Of a DNA stretch of 64,000 nucleotides, positions 57,101 to 64,000 are shown piece after piece (positions within the stretch are counted from its first letter, which is position 1; each line of letters starts with the position of its first letter). The notes beneath the pieces are model-generated. The model searched no databases. It worked only from the letters and a program-made list of their open reading frames with translations, and was not told the origin of the DNA. Made by a program: the position numbers and the translations under genes. The stretch lies in contig NZ_JAAIVB010000055.1 in assembly GCF_010974945.1 (NCBI RefSeq), forward strand, positions 62,001-126,000, written 5' to 3'. This DNA comes from Noviherbaspirillum galbum. GTDB lineage: Bacteria > Pseudomonadota > Gammaproteobacteria > Burkholderiales > Burkholderiaceae_D.

Positions 57101-57468
57101 GCATCAAGTATTCGCCCAAGCAGGGCATGGCGGAAATCACGGCGGCCATGGAAGGCAGCGGCACGGTGCGCGTCATCGTCGCCGACAACGGCGTGGGCAT
57201 CCACGAGTCCGACCTGCCCCACATCTTCGAGCGTTTCTTCCGGGCGAGCCACGGGCAGGCCGGTTTCAAGGGCGTCGGCCTGGGCCTGCACCTGGTCCAT
57301 CGCATCATCGAACTGCACCAGGGCAGCATCGCGGTAGCCAGCACGGTCGGCAAGGGGACGCGATTCGTGGTGCACCTGCCGGTTCGGGCGCAGGAGGCCG
57401 CGCCGGCAGGCGATTCCTGTGACGAGGCGCCGCGGGAAGCAGACTCGGTCGAGCACAGGCGCGGTTGA
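54139..57468 (+). CDS. Two-component-type sensor kinase with periplasmic beta-propeller
   Basis: A 1109-residue membrane sensor. A signal segment (MLSIVLSFLWLVLPASA) is followed by two seven-bladed-propeller-type Reg_prop regions, with many copies of the LWVGTxxGLxRF type, then a Y_Y_Y domain (YSYQLEGFDTDWIETD), a membrane span (GLLVVLAHVIAIALI), a HisKA domain with His871 (VSHEFRNPLALM) and an HATPase domain (NLVDNGIKYSPK, DNGVGI, GVGLGLHLVH). There is no receiver or DNA-binding domain, unlike the Bacteroidetes hybrid regulators with the same sensor. No response regulator gene lies beside it, so its partner is elsewhere. ATG at 54139 follows AAGGGGAAC. The ligand is unknown. Confidence 0.93.
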   Translation: MPVGSPRPWFHAMLSIVLSFLWLVLPASAQTPLNLAVERFSVRQGLDIKGGWSIAEDRYGFMWFGGQLGLSRFDGYRFVTYRHDENDPASLADNLVRALIVDKENRLWVGTQRGLQRFRSDTNRFETIHLAQEKTDDADIPTINELVPGTQNDLWVASEAGLYHLDLASGAHYKASSGDRRLQYLPIKSVTLDGEGNVWVGTAFGMYRRKPGEEVFHGFPERSDRPDDPAEYRVNALLVDDENELWIGLDNGLERWSLDGRQRQRFTLKEGFLSDQVLTLAKDSHGSVWVGTSWGAYRWNKSLQKFQSLRQDELDQRSLAGLAVRRIFEDSRGNVWIGETHIGINRVINPNGEFERIAKRIGKQNNLSDISIRSLLAYDGSHLWIGTVNGGLNLLDRASGQIKVYRNESLQASNGLAGPISALCHGHGHAIWVGSSHGLSRFDTLQERFTPVDLKAITPRGNSIVACAYEPASKQLWLTSGSEVHRHDVETGETAHYAYNALDPDGIGPSGIQYSAILPLPEGEVWIGAFTGGLSRLQRGPTGAARFTRFRLDSNDPGSLSNDTVMALFRDHAGVIWVGTAAGLNRVVFRDDGKVIFVRYRRDEGLQDESINSILEDQDGNLWLGTESGLTRLDKARRQFRHFNASDGMIESGFLPRVATRGPDGLLAFGGHEGLNLFYSEAIRQSTHAPRAVLTAVTLANLAIQPGQRLAGVKMSGPVERLAALELAPEHRVFGLEFAGLLFADPQHVRYSYQLEGFDTDWIETDPANRRATYTNLDPGDYVFRLRVAYGNEPWESSDVKVNITILPEFWETWWFRGLLVVLAHVIAIALIRWYGREIARRYEVEKLAVKAQAELQSAEAQQRFVAMVSHEFRNPLALMDASLKNIRRMAEAVPEQFMERVQKIQRAHLRMQGLIDNYLTEEVMKTRDLEPRKQEVDFADLLGEVVAYAQVAAPDHVLHLRVQGDLPPMLLDREMIRVAFSNLVDNGIKYSPKQGMAEITAAMEGSGTVRVIVADNGVGIHESDLPHIFERFFRASHGQAGFKGVGLGLHLVHRIIELHQGSIAVASTVGKGTRFVVHLPVRAQEAAPAGDSCDEAPREADSVEHRRG

Positions 57469-57504
57469 AACCGGCATGGCCGGCGACCCAAACGGCCCCG
57501 GGCC

Positions 57505-60500
57505 TCATGCGAAATCCCGGCTGCGGGTGCCGAGGCGGCCCAGCAGGTGGGTCAGGTCCACCAGGCGCTTGGCGACCAGGTGGCAGACCCCGTTTTCCGA
57601 CTGCCAGATGCCGTAGATGCCCATCAGGCGCGCACCCAAGGCTTCCTTGCGGTAGCGCGCGATCATGTCCGGCCAGAGGATCACGTTCACCAGGCCGGTC
57701 TCATCTTCGATGGTGACGAACATCGTGCCATTGGCGGTTTCCGGACGCTGGCGCACGGTCACGATGCCGCAGGCGCGGGCGATCTGCCGGTCCGCGAAGG
57801 TGTGCAGCACGTCGGCCGGCAGGAAGCGGTGCTTGAGCAGCAGCGGCCGCAGCAGGTGCAGCGGATGCCGTCCGAGAGTGAGGCCGGTGGCGCGATAATC
57901 GGCGACGATGCTTTCTCCTTCGCCGGGCGCCGGCAGCGGCACCGGGTCTTCGATGACCGGGGCCTTTGCCAGCAAGGCCTTGTCGGGCGCGCCGGCGACG
58001 GCCTGCCACATGGCTTGCCGGCGGTTGCCGGCCAGGGGAAGCAGGGCGTCGGCCCTGGCCAGCGCTTCCAGGTCGCGGCGCGCCAGGCCGGCGCGCGACG
58101 CGAGGTCGTTCAGGTCGCGGAACGCACGCACCGCGCGCGCCTCCTCGATGCGCAGCGCGGCATCGTGCTGCATCCCGCGCACCATGTTGAATCCCAGACG
58201 AACCGCGGGTTGCGAGGTGTTTGATGTGGTCGATGGTTCCAGCGTCGCTTCCCAGCCGCTCTCGCAGACGTCCACCGGCCGCACCTCCACGCCGTGCCGG
58301 CGCGCATCCTGCACCAGTTGCGACGGGGCATAGAAGCCCATGGGCTGGCTGTTGAGCAGGGCGGCGAGGAAGGCGGCGGGTTCGTGGCACTTGATCCAGG
58401 AACTGGCATAGGCCAGCAGGGCGAAGCTGGCGGCATGGCTCTCCGGGAAGCCGTATTCGGCGAAGCCCTCGATCTGCTGCAGGATGGAGGAGATGAAATC
58501 TTCCTCGTAGCCTTTCTTCTCCATGCCCTGGCGCAGCCTGGCCTGGTATTGCGCCAGCGTGCCCTTGCGCCGCCAGGCCGCCATCGAGCGCCGCAAGCCG
58601 TCGGCTTCGCCCGGCGTGAAATCGGCGGCGATCATGGCGATCTGCATCACCTGTTCCTGGAAGATCGGCACGCCGCAGGTGCGCTCCACCGCCGGGCGGA
58701 TTTCATCCTTGGGGTAGATCACCGGTTCCAGGCCCTGGCGCCGGCGCAGGTAGGGATGCACCATGCCGCCCTGGATGGGTCCGGGCCGTACGATCGCCAC
58801 CTGGATCACGAGGTCGTAGAACTCCCGGGGCCGCAGGCGCGGCAGCATGGTCATCTGCGCCCGGCTTTCGATCTGGAACACGCCTATCGTGTCGGCGCGC
58901 TGGATCATGCGGTAGGTTTCCGAATCTTCGGCGGGAATGTCCTGCAGGGTGAACAATTCCCCGCGCTGCTGGCTGATGAAGTCGAGCGCGCGGCGGATCA
59001 TGCTCAGCATGCCCAGCGCCAGGATGTCGACCTTCAGCAGGCCGAGGGCATCGAGATCGTCCTTGTCCCACTGCACCACGCTGCGCTCGGCCATGGCGGC
59101 GTTTTCGATCGGCACCAGGCGCGACAGCTTGTGGCGCGCGATGACGAAGCCGCCGGGATGCTGGGACAGGTGGCGCGGAAAGCGCATCAGCTTGAGCGCG
59201 ATCTCGGCCCATTGCCTGGCGACGGCGGATTCCGGGTCCAGACCGCATTCGAGGAAGCGTTCCGCCAGCGCCTGCTTGCTGTCCCACCAGCGGTGCGATT
59301 TCGCCACCTGGTCGACGATGCCCGCATCCACGCCGAGCGCCTTGCCGACGTCGCGCAGCACGCTGCGCGGCCGGTAGGTGATGACCACGCCGGTCAGCGC
59401 GGCGCGGCGGCGGCCATACTTGTGGTAGATGTACTGGATGACTTCCTCGCGCCGCTGGTGCTCGAAGTCGACGTCGATGTCCGGCGGCTCGTTGCGTTCC
59501 TTGGAAATGAAGCGCTCGAACAGCAGGGTGCTGCGCGACGGGTCGACCTCGGTGATGCCGAGGCAATAGCAGACCACCGAATTGGCCGCCGAGCCGCGTC
59601 CCTGGCACAGGATGCCTTCGCTGCGGGCGTAGCGCACGATGTCGTAGACGGTGAGGAAATACGGCTCGTAACGCATCTCGGCGATCAGCGCGAGCTCGTG
59701 CTCCAGCCCCTCCTGCACGGCAAGCGGAATGCCTTTCGGATAACGGCGGCGCGCGCCGTTGTAGGCTTCGGCCCGCAGGTAGCTTTCCGGCGTTTCGCCG
59801 TCGGGCACGAGTTCGTCGGGATATTCGTAGCGCAGTTCGTCGAGCGAGAAGGCGCATTGGCGGGCGATGGCCAGCGTTTCCCGCAGCGCCGCCTCGGGGT
59901 AGAGGTTGGCCAGGCGCAGCCGCGAGCGCAGGTGCTGTTCGGCGTTGGGCGCGAGCGCGAAGCCGCATTCCGCCACCGGCTGGCGCAGGCGGATGGCGCT
60001 GAGGGTGTCCTGCAGCGGCTTGCGCGAGCGCACGTGCATGCAGACGTCGCCGGTGGCGACCACCGGCAGGCGCGCCTGCTCCGCCGCCTGCTCGACCGTA
60101 GCCCGATGCTGTTCGTCGCCGTGCTGGTGCAGCAGGGTCAGGGCCAGCCAGGCCCTGCCCGGGAAGGCATGCGCCAGCCAGGCCGCCTGCTGCGCCATCT
60201 GGTCGGCGGGGAGGCCGAATGCCGGCGTCAGGATGGCCAGGCAATCCGGCATGCCGCGCAGGTGCGCGTGCTCGGCGTCGGGATGGGTGAAGTCGGCGGG
60301 CATGACCAGGTAGCGGCCTTTCTCGGCGCGCGTCCGGCCCAGGGTGATCAGTTCGCAGAGGTTGCCGTAGCCTTCCCGGGTCCGGGCCAGGAGGATCAGC
60401 GACCAGGCGGCGCTGCCATCCGGGTGATGCAGCCGGAACTGGCTGCCGACGAGGAAGCGCAGGCCGGCGTCCCTGGCCGCGAGATGCGCGCGCACCACGC

Positions 60501-60663
60501 CGGCGACCGAGCATTCATCGGTCAGGGCCAGGGCCGCATAGCCAAGCTGCGCGGCGCGGGCGGCGAGTTCTTCGGGATGGGAGGCGCCCCGCAGGAAGCT
60601 GAAATTGGATACGCACTGGAGTTCGGCGTAGTCGGGCAGGGCGGCGGGAATCGGCGAGGACAT
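57505..60663 (-). CDS. dnaE2: Error-prone DNA polymerase DnaE2 (ImuC)
   Basis: A 1052-residue C-family polymerase used in damage tolerance. The PHP domain comes first (ELQCVSNFSFLRGASHPEEL), then the polymerase core with GRGSAANSVVCYCLGI and PPDIDVDFEHQRREEVIQY, a helix-hairpin-helix region and a C-terminal OB domain. It starts 14 bp from a consensus LexA box. In most relatives it is the last gene of imuA-imuB-dnaE2; here neither imuA nor imuB is adjacent. The gene converges with the sensor-kinase gene. Confidence 0.95.
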   Translation of the reverse strand: MSSPIPAALPDYAELQCVSNFSFLRGASHPEELAARAAQLGYAALALTDECSVAGVVRAHLAARDAGLRFLVGSQFRLHHPDGSAAWSLILLARTREGYGNLCELITLGRTRAEKGRYLVMPADFTHPDAEHAHLRGMPDCLAILTPAFGLPADQMAQQAAWLAHAFPGRAWLALTLLHQHGDEQHRATVEQAAEQARLPVVATGDVCMHVRSRKPLQDTLSAIRLRQPVAECGFALAPNAEQHLRSRLRLANLYPEAALRETLAIARQCAFSLDELRYEYPDELVPDGETPESYLRAEAYNGARRRYPKGIPLAVQEGLEHELALIAEMRYEPYFLTVYDIVRYARSEGILCQGRGSAANSVVCYCLGITEVDPSRSTLLFERFISKERNEPPDIDVDFEHQRREEVIQYIYHKYGRRRAALTGVVITYRPRSVLRDVGKALGVDAGIVDQVAKSHRWWDSKQALAERFLECGLDPESAVARQWAEIALKLMRFPRHLSQHPGGFVIARHKLSRLVPIENAAMAERSVVQWDKDDLDALGLLKVDILALGMLSMIRRALDFISQQRGELFTLQDIPAEDSETYRMIQRADTIGVFQIESRAQMTMLPRLRPREFYDLVIQVAIVRPGPIQGGMVHPYLRRRQGLEPVIYPKDEIRPAVERTCGVPIFQEQVMQIAMIAADFTPGEADGLRRSMAAWRRKGTLAQYQARLRQGMEKKGYEEDFISSILQQIEGFAEYGFPESHAASFALLAYASSWIKCHEPAAFLAALLNSQPMGFYAPSQLVQDARRHGVEVRPVDVCESGWEATLEPSTTSNTSQPAVRLGFNMVRGMQHDAALRIEEARAVRAFRDLNDLASRAGLARRDLEALARADALLPLAGNRRQAMWQAVAGAPDKALLAKAPVIEDPVPLPAPGEGESIVADYRATGLTLGRHPLHLLRPLLLKHRFLPADVLHTFADRQIARACGIVTVRQRPETANGTMFVTIEDETGLVNVILWPDMIARYRKEALGARLMGIYGIWQSENGVCHLVAKRLVDLTHLLGRLGTRSRDFA

Positions 60664-60676
60664 GCGTCACGACAAA

Positions 60677-60696
60677 TACTGTATAAAAATACAGTA
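60677..60696. promoter_or_regulatory. LexA (SOS) box of dnaE2
   Basis: TACTGTATAAAAATACAGTA contains CTG-N10-CAG and matches the gammaproteobacterial SOS consensus closely. It lies 14 bp upstream of the dnaE2 ATG, so LexA would repress the gene until DNA damage. Confidence 0.9.
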
Positions 60697-60815
60697 TAAA
60701 AGATGGCATGCCAAAAAGAAAAGCCCTTCCCGTCTTTGTCGCGGCTTTCCTTGAAGTGGTGCAAAAGCGCGTTGGACGCGCCGTGGAGGCGCTCGGCCTC
60801 CCTGCGCCGTCTTCC

Positions 60816-61046
60816 TTACTCCGCCATCATCTCCGCCGCCGCGCGGGCGGCGCAGAGCGCGCGGTGCAGGCTGTCGAAGGGCTGGTCGTAACTCTCGGCC
60901 TGGCCCTCGGCGTCGACGAACCACGTCCACCAGCCGTCGTCCGCCTTGACGATGGCAATGTCGTCCGCGCCGCAATGATCGGCGATCCGTTCGCCCTCGT
61001 CGAGGGTGAGGATGCGGATGCCATGATGAATCGTTACCGAGGCCAT
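60816..61046 (-). CDS. Small protein of unknown function
   Basis: A 76-residue acidic protein (MASVTIHHGIRILTLDEGER at the start, then DDGWWTWFVDAEG and a helical RALCAARAAAEMMAE end). It follows a clear AGGAGAAC, which supports a real gene. I recognise no family. It is upstream of dnaE2 and in the same direction, with the LexA box between them. Confidence 0.6.
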   Translation of the reverse strand: MASVTIHHGIRILTLDEGERIADHCGADDIAIVKADDGWWTWFVDAEGQAESYDQPFDSLHRALCAARAAAEMMAE

Positions 61047-61147
61047 GCGTTCTCCTGTGCCTGTCTGCGCGGTTGCCCGGCGCGGGGAAGGGGATTGTAG
61101 CAGCCGCCGGCCTCCGGGACGCCGGAAAATCGCCTTGCCGCGGCAGG

Positions 61148-61166
61148 TGTCTGCGTGCAGCCGACA
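61148..61166. promoter_or_regulatory. Activator-binding site of peptide A3
   Basis: TGTCTGCGTGCAGCCGACA: TGTC and GACA 11 bp apart. The symmetry extends to GGTGTC and GACACC. The centre lies 151 bp upstream of the -24 GG, the same distance as for peptide operon 1. Confidence 0.65.
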
Positions 61167-61306
61167 CCCGCCGTGGCAAGGGTTGGGCGCCGGCCGGCGG
61201 TCGTTTCCGCGGCATCCTGGCCGTGTGCTCGATCCAGTTTGGTAAAGACCCGATTTTCTCTTTTTTTTCAATGACTTGGAGATTTTCTGCGCGGAGAGGG
61301 GCTGGC

Positions 61307-61322
61307 TGGCACGGTCCTCGCA
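61307..61322 (+). promoter_or_regulatory. Sigma-54 promoter of peptide A3
   Basis: TGGCACGGTCCTCGCA matches TGGCACGN4TTGCW at all but one defined base. The predicted start is about 61333, giving a 60-base leader. It differs from the operon 1 promoter only at one N position within the 16 bases. Confidence 0.85.
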
Positions 61323-61392
61323 ATATCCCTTTCGAGCGCGACACGAAACGCCTCGCCAACCACCCAACCACTCATCTGCCAGGAGAATCACC

Positions 61393-61707
61393 ATGAAAGC
61401 ACTGACCGTCAAAGACATCGCCGCCACCACCGAACTCAAGTCCGACGAACTCTCCGCCGTGCGCGGCGGCTGCGGCTACACCCCGAGCATGCCGTCCTGC
61501 TACACCCCCAGCCTGCCCGGCTGCGGCTCGTCCTACGGCCCCTCGGCTTCCCTGACGAAGAACGACTTCAACTTCGCCGCGTCGCAGAGCCTTTGCCAGG
61601 ACCAGAACACCATGGTCAACAACGGCAACAACGTCGCCTTCGCCAACTGCATCACCAGCAACGTCGCCCCGACCCAGAACGGCCACAACAACATCAGCAT
61701 CGGCTGA
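61393..61707 (+). CDS. Double-glycine-leader peptide A3 (distant member)
   Basis: A 104-residue precursor. The leader (26 residues) is MKALTVKDI..ELKSDEL..VRGG; Lys-Ser-Asp-Glu-Leu replaces the usual Asp-x-Lys-Ala-Met. The 78-residue core starts CGYTPSMPSCYTPSLPGCGS, a tandem repeat of a (C)YTPSxPxC unit, and continues FNFAASQSLCQDQNT to the family end PTQNGHNNISIG. It has five Cys, far more than A1 or A2, so disulfides or metal binding are possible. ATG at 61393 follows AGGAG. It lies 33 kb from the nearest other peptide gene and has no exporter beside it, so it must use the one at 17239 or another elsewhere. Confidence 0.88.
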   Translation: MKALTVKDIAATTELKSDELSAVRGGCGYTPSMPSCYTPSLPGCGSSYGPSASLTKNDFNFAASQSLCQDQNTMVNNGNNVAFANCITSNVAPTQNGHNNISIG

Positions 61708-61719
61708 TCGTCCACAGCG

Positions 61720-61752
61720 CCGGCGAGGTTCGCGCCTCGCCGGTTGCCTTGC
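61720..61752 (+). terminator. Hairpin after peptide A3
   Basis: CCGGCGAGG and CCTCGCCGG form a perfect 9-bp stem around TTCGCG, 13 bp past the stop codon, followed by TTGCCTTGCC. The T-tract is weak. Confidence 0.5.
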
Positions 61753-61819
61753 CGTTTGCCCCGCCATCGGCCGGGCGTGAACTTGTTTGTGAAAACTAAT
61801 ACTTGGAATCGCCAGCCGC

Positions 61820-62725
61820 ATGCAGGCACGGAGTGAATTCATTCCTCAACTCCTTGCGTCCGGCACTTCCATGACCCCTCGCGTTTCAAATTCCGGCACG
61901 CCGCGCCAGCAGCCTGCCGCCGCCCCGACCCGGAATGAACGGCCCGGACCCGCCATCACGATGACGCCGTCCACGCTGAATCCGCGGCGCGATCGCCAGG
62001 CGGCATCGTTTCCGGTCTTGCCATCGCCGGCAGGCTTCCGGCTTCCTTCGAGGCTGGATGGGAATGTGCCTCTCGAAATCTCTCCCGAACAGCACCGCAG
62101 CCCCTACAAGTTCGCCTTCGGCCGGTTTTTCACCGTCTGCCGGGAACTGGATATTCCGATCTCTTCCCTGAGGAATGGCCCGGGCAAGACCGGCTTCGTC
62201 GAGCAGGGCTACAGTTTTTCCGCCACCTTCACCAAGACGCACTGCACCAAGGTGCCCGGTCCTGGCGGAAAGCCGATCCGGATCTACAGCGAATCCAGCG
62301 TCGAAGTGGTAGCCAACACCGGCGGCAACGCCCATGGCGGTTCCTATTTCAAGGCGGTCCGCCAGCCTGGCGCGAGGGTCATCGCGCGCTTCGGCCGCGA
62401 GGGATCGTTCGCTCCCCATGAAACCACCAGGCACGATGACCTGCGTGTTCCGGGCAAGGATCGGCTCGACAAGACCCAGGGCGCGCGCGTCGGCAAGGCG
62501 ACGCCGACGCGGCCGGTGTTTCTCCCCGGGGATAAAGGGAACTTCAAGCGGCTGCTGGTCGACGCCGTGCATGACGATCCGGAATTCGTTTTCAGGATGT
62601 TCGTCGAGAAGAGCGGCGGTGAATCGTGGAGGGAGTTCTTCGGGCGGTTGAAGAAGGGGAGGACGGATGAGGTTGGTGAGGAAGGGCAGACTGTCCGGAG
62701 GCTGGATCTCGGGGATGTAGCGTGA
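61820..62725 (+). CDS. Protein of unknown function
   Basis: A 301-residue frame. The first ~70 residues are Pro/Arg/Ser-rich and likely disordered; the rest looks folded (YKFAFGRFFTVCRELDIPIS, YSFSATFTKTHCTKV, FVFRMFVEKSGGESWREFFG). I see no signal peptide, membrane span or known motif. A Met at 61871 is an alternative start; neither start has a ribosome site. It follows peptide A3 by 112 bp in the same direction, beyond the hairpin. A modular effector-like layout is conceivable but unsupported. Confidence 0.5.
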   Translation: MQARSEFIPQLLASGTSMTPRVSNSGTPRQQPAAAPTRNERPGPAITMTPSTLNPRRDRQAASFPVLPSPAGFRLPSRLDGNVPLEISPEQHRSPYKFAFGRFFTVCRELDIPISSLRNGPGKTGFVEQGYSFSATFTKTHCTKVPGPGGKPIRIYSESSVEVVANTGGNAHGGSYFKAVRQPGARVIARFGREGSFAPHETTRHDDLRVPGKDRLDKTQGARVGKATPTRPVFLPGDKGNFKRLLVDAVHDDPEFVFRMFVEKSGGESWREFFGRLKKGRTDEVGEEGQTVRRLDLGDVA

Positions 62726-62767
62726 GGAGCGCTTGGCGCGGATGACAGCGCCAGTCACGCCCGCACC

Positions 62768-63235
62768 TCAGCCATGCTGCCTGCTCTTCCTCCCCAGTAC
62801 GACATGCACGAAGAGCAGCAAGGGAAACCCCACCCCAATCACCCAATGCACCGTCGACCACGCGGGCCGCGTGACTTCATTCGTCAGGTAATACAAACCA
62901 TAACCGCTGAACGCCAGCGCAAGCAGAAGCGCAATCATGCCCCACCCGGACGTCCGGTTGCGGTCGGTCTTGAGCGCGCGCCGGATATGCATGTTCAGCA
63001 GCCCGCCGGCGAGGAAAAGGATGAGCATCGCGCCGATGCCGTGCAGTTGCATGGCGCGCGCTTCCCAAGGACTGATCGTCTCGCCGAACTCGCCGGGGAC
63101 GCGCCAGAAGAAATGAGCGGCGATCCAGAGCAGGCCGGTCAGCGTCAGCCAGCCGCAGGTGGCGTAGACGCCGTAGCGTTGCCATCGCTCCAGGCGCAGG
63201 TGGACCGCGGCGCGGCGGTGGACATGTTTGCTCAT
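62768..63235 (-). CDS. Cytochrome b561-like membrane protein
   Basis: A 155-residue protein with four predicted spans (YATCGWLTLTGLLWIAAHFF; LHGIGAMLILFLAGGLL; WGMIALLLALAFSGYGLYYL; VHWVIGVGFPLLLFVHVVLG) and His residues placed in the second and fourth, as expected for haem ligation. It overlaps the upstream ApbE gene by ATGA. The pair suggests a membrane electron-transfer unit in which ApbE flavinylates a partner. Confidence 0.75.
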   Translation of the reverse strand: MSKHVHRRAAVHLRLERWQRYGVYATCGWLTLTGLLWIAAHFFWRVPGEFGETISPWEARAMQLHGIGAMLILFLAGGLLNMHIRRALKTDRNRTSGWGMIALLLALAFSGYGLYYLTNEVTRPAWSTVHWVIGVGFPLLLFVHVVLGRKSRQHG

Positions 63236-64000
63236 GCTTGAATGTGCTTCGCGGAAGAATCGCCCAACAGGATGGCCTCGGCCTGGAATGACTTGAAGAT
63301 CGGGTGTGCAGGATCATTGGTCGCCAGCAGCACCTTTGTCAAGGCATCCGCGACCGCGCAGCGCGGCGCGAGGACGCTGGCGCTGACCGGACCGTCCAGC
63401 GGCGCACCCGAACGCCCGTCGATGAGGGCGCTGACCCAGCCATCGCCATGGCGCTTGCGCGAGAAGTAGCTGCCTGAACTGGCAAGGGATGTGTCGGCGA
63501 GCATGAGTTCGCGGGCGATGCGCGATGGCGCCTGCGGCGAACGGACCAGCACGGGAAAAGGCGTGTCGCCGATCACGCGCAGGTCGCCGCCGGCGTTGAT
63601 GCAGGCGCTGGAGACGCCCGCCGCGAGCAGGGCCTCGGCCGCGAGATCGACCGCATACCCCTTGGCGATGCCGCCGAGGTCGATCCAGGCTTCCCGCAGC
63701 TTGCGCACCTTGCCGTCGTCTTCCAGCCCAAGCGCCGGCCCGGCGCTCGCACCGCCTGTCGCCGGCTCGTCAGGGGCGGGCAGATATCCCCAGCGCGACA
63801 AGGTCATGCCGCAGGCGATGTCGAAGACGCCGCCCGAGGCGTGATGAATGGCATCCGCCAGGCGCAGGACTTCCAGGGTATGCGCATCGACCGGGACGCT
63901 GCTGCCGGCCGGCGCGCGGTTGATGCGGCTGACGTCGCTTTCCCGGTCGTGAAAGCTCATGCGCTCGTGCACCAGGCGGACCTGTCCGAAGGCAGCGGCG
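63232..64000 (-). CDS. apbE: FAD:protein FMN transferase ApbE (N terminus outside the window)
   Basis: At least 255 residues, open to the right edge. ApbE attaches FMN to Thr/Ser of target flavoproteins such as RnfG/NqrC. Family features are ERMSFHDRESDVSRINR, GVFDIACGMTLSRWGY, WIDLGGIAKGYAVD, ACINAGGDLRVIG and, near the end, APRCAVADALTKVLL. The frame reads through the edge with family-like residues before ERMSF, so the start lies beyond 64000. The stop is coupled to the cytochrome gene. Confidence 0.9.
   Translation of the reverse strand, partial: AAAFGQVRLVHERMSFHDRESDVSRINRAPAGSSVPVDAHTLEVLRLADAIHHASGGVFDIACGMTLSRWGYLPAPDEPATGGASAGPALGLEDDGKVRKLREAWIDLGGIAKGYAVDLAAEALLAAGVSSACINAGGDLRVIGDTPFPVLVRSPQAPSRIARELMLADTSLASSGSYFSRKRHGDGWVSALIDGRSGAPLDGPVSASVLAPRCAVADALTKVLLATNDPAHPIFKSFQAEAILLGDSSAKHIQA

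Larger units (their letters stand above)
61047..61392 (+). other. Upstream region of peptide A3
   Basis: No gene is seen. It contains the activator site (61148-61166), an AT-rich patch at 61250-61272 and the sigma-54 promoter (61307-61322). Confidence 0.6.

Noticed and set aside
58294-60699. 801-codon + strand frame opposite dnaE2
   Set aside because: It is the antisense shadow of a clearly recognised polymerase gene.
61886-62758. 290-codon minus-strand frame opposite the unknown protein at 61820
   Set aside because: The + strand frame has a more protein-like composition and continuous folded segments; the minus frame is Arg/Gly/Pro-rich.

Overview
The window (about 64 kb, GC-rich, dense coding) looks like a chromosome of a betaproteobacterium, most likely Burkholderiales/Oxalobacteraceae (Herbaspirillum/Massilia/Noviherbaspirillum-like). 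The evidence is the gene order rpoE-rseA-rseB-mucD-glutaredoxin-lepA-lepB-DUF4845-rnc-era-recO-pdxJ-acpS-nagZ-uvrC-pgsA followed by tRNA genes, together with the protein sequences. The assignment is from memory of gene order, not from a search.

Layout. 1-15470 is a conserved housekeeping block on the + strand. It covers envelope-stress sigma factor and its regulators, translation and secretion factors, RNA processing, DNA repair, cofactor, peptidoglycan and phospholipid genes, many joined by ATGA overlaps. 15487-16156 holds four tRNA genes (Gly-GCC twice, Cys-GCA, Leu-TAA). 16458-41709 is a 25-kb accessory locus, described below. 42049-49044 is a glycine-cleavage cluster (gcvH, gcvP, sdaA, gcvT, lipA). 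49332-53865 holds two small conserved genes, two acyl-CoA dehydrogenases and two MaoC-type hydratases. 54139-64000 holds an orphan beta-propeller histidine kinase, an SOS-controlled dnaE2, a seventh member of the peptide family described below, an unknown protein, a cytochrome b561-like membrane protein and the C-terminal part of an ApbE flavin transferase.

The accessory locus appears to be a dedicated type I secretion system for a family of small double-glycine-leader peptides. It contains a PpiC-like isomerase, an ABC exporter with two cNMP-binding domains and a C39 leader peptidase, a HlyD-type adaptor and a TolC/NodT-type outer-membrane lipoprotein. Control genes are a sigma-54 activator, two Ser/Thr kinases, a PP2C phosphatase, an FHA-GAF-HD-GYP protein, a double-FHA membrane protein and a caspase-FGE-like fusion. 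Six peptide genes form two paralogous triplets (A-B-C) in the middle of the locus; a seventh lies 33 kb away at 61393. All seven leaders are exactly 26 residues and end in Gly-Gly.

I read good sigma-54 (-24/-12) promoters upstream of four units: peptide triplet 1 plus the phosphatase, peptide triplet 2, the kinase with MORN repeats, and the distant peptide. About 150 bp upstream of each (147-153 bp from element centre to the -24 GG) is a 19-bp element of consensus TGTYGGMRTGSMGCCGACA with an invariant GCCGACA half. This links the distant gene to the locus and suggests that the activator encoded behind the exporter controls its own cargo. The peptide cores are rich in Asn, Gln and Gly and look more like self-assembling or structural peptides than classical bacteriocins; that part is inference.
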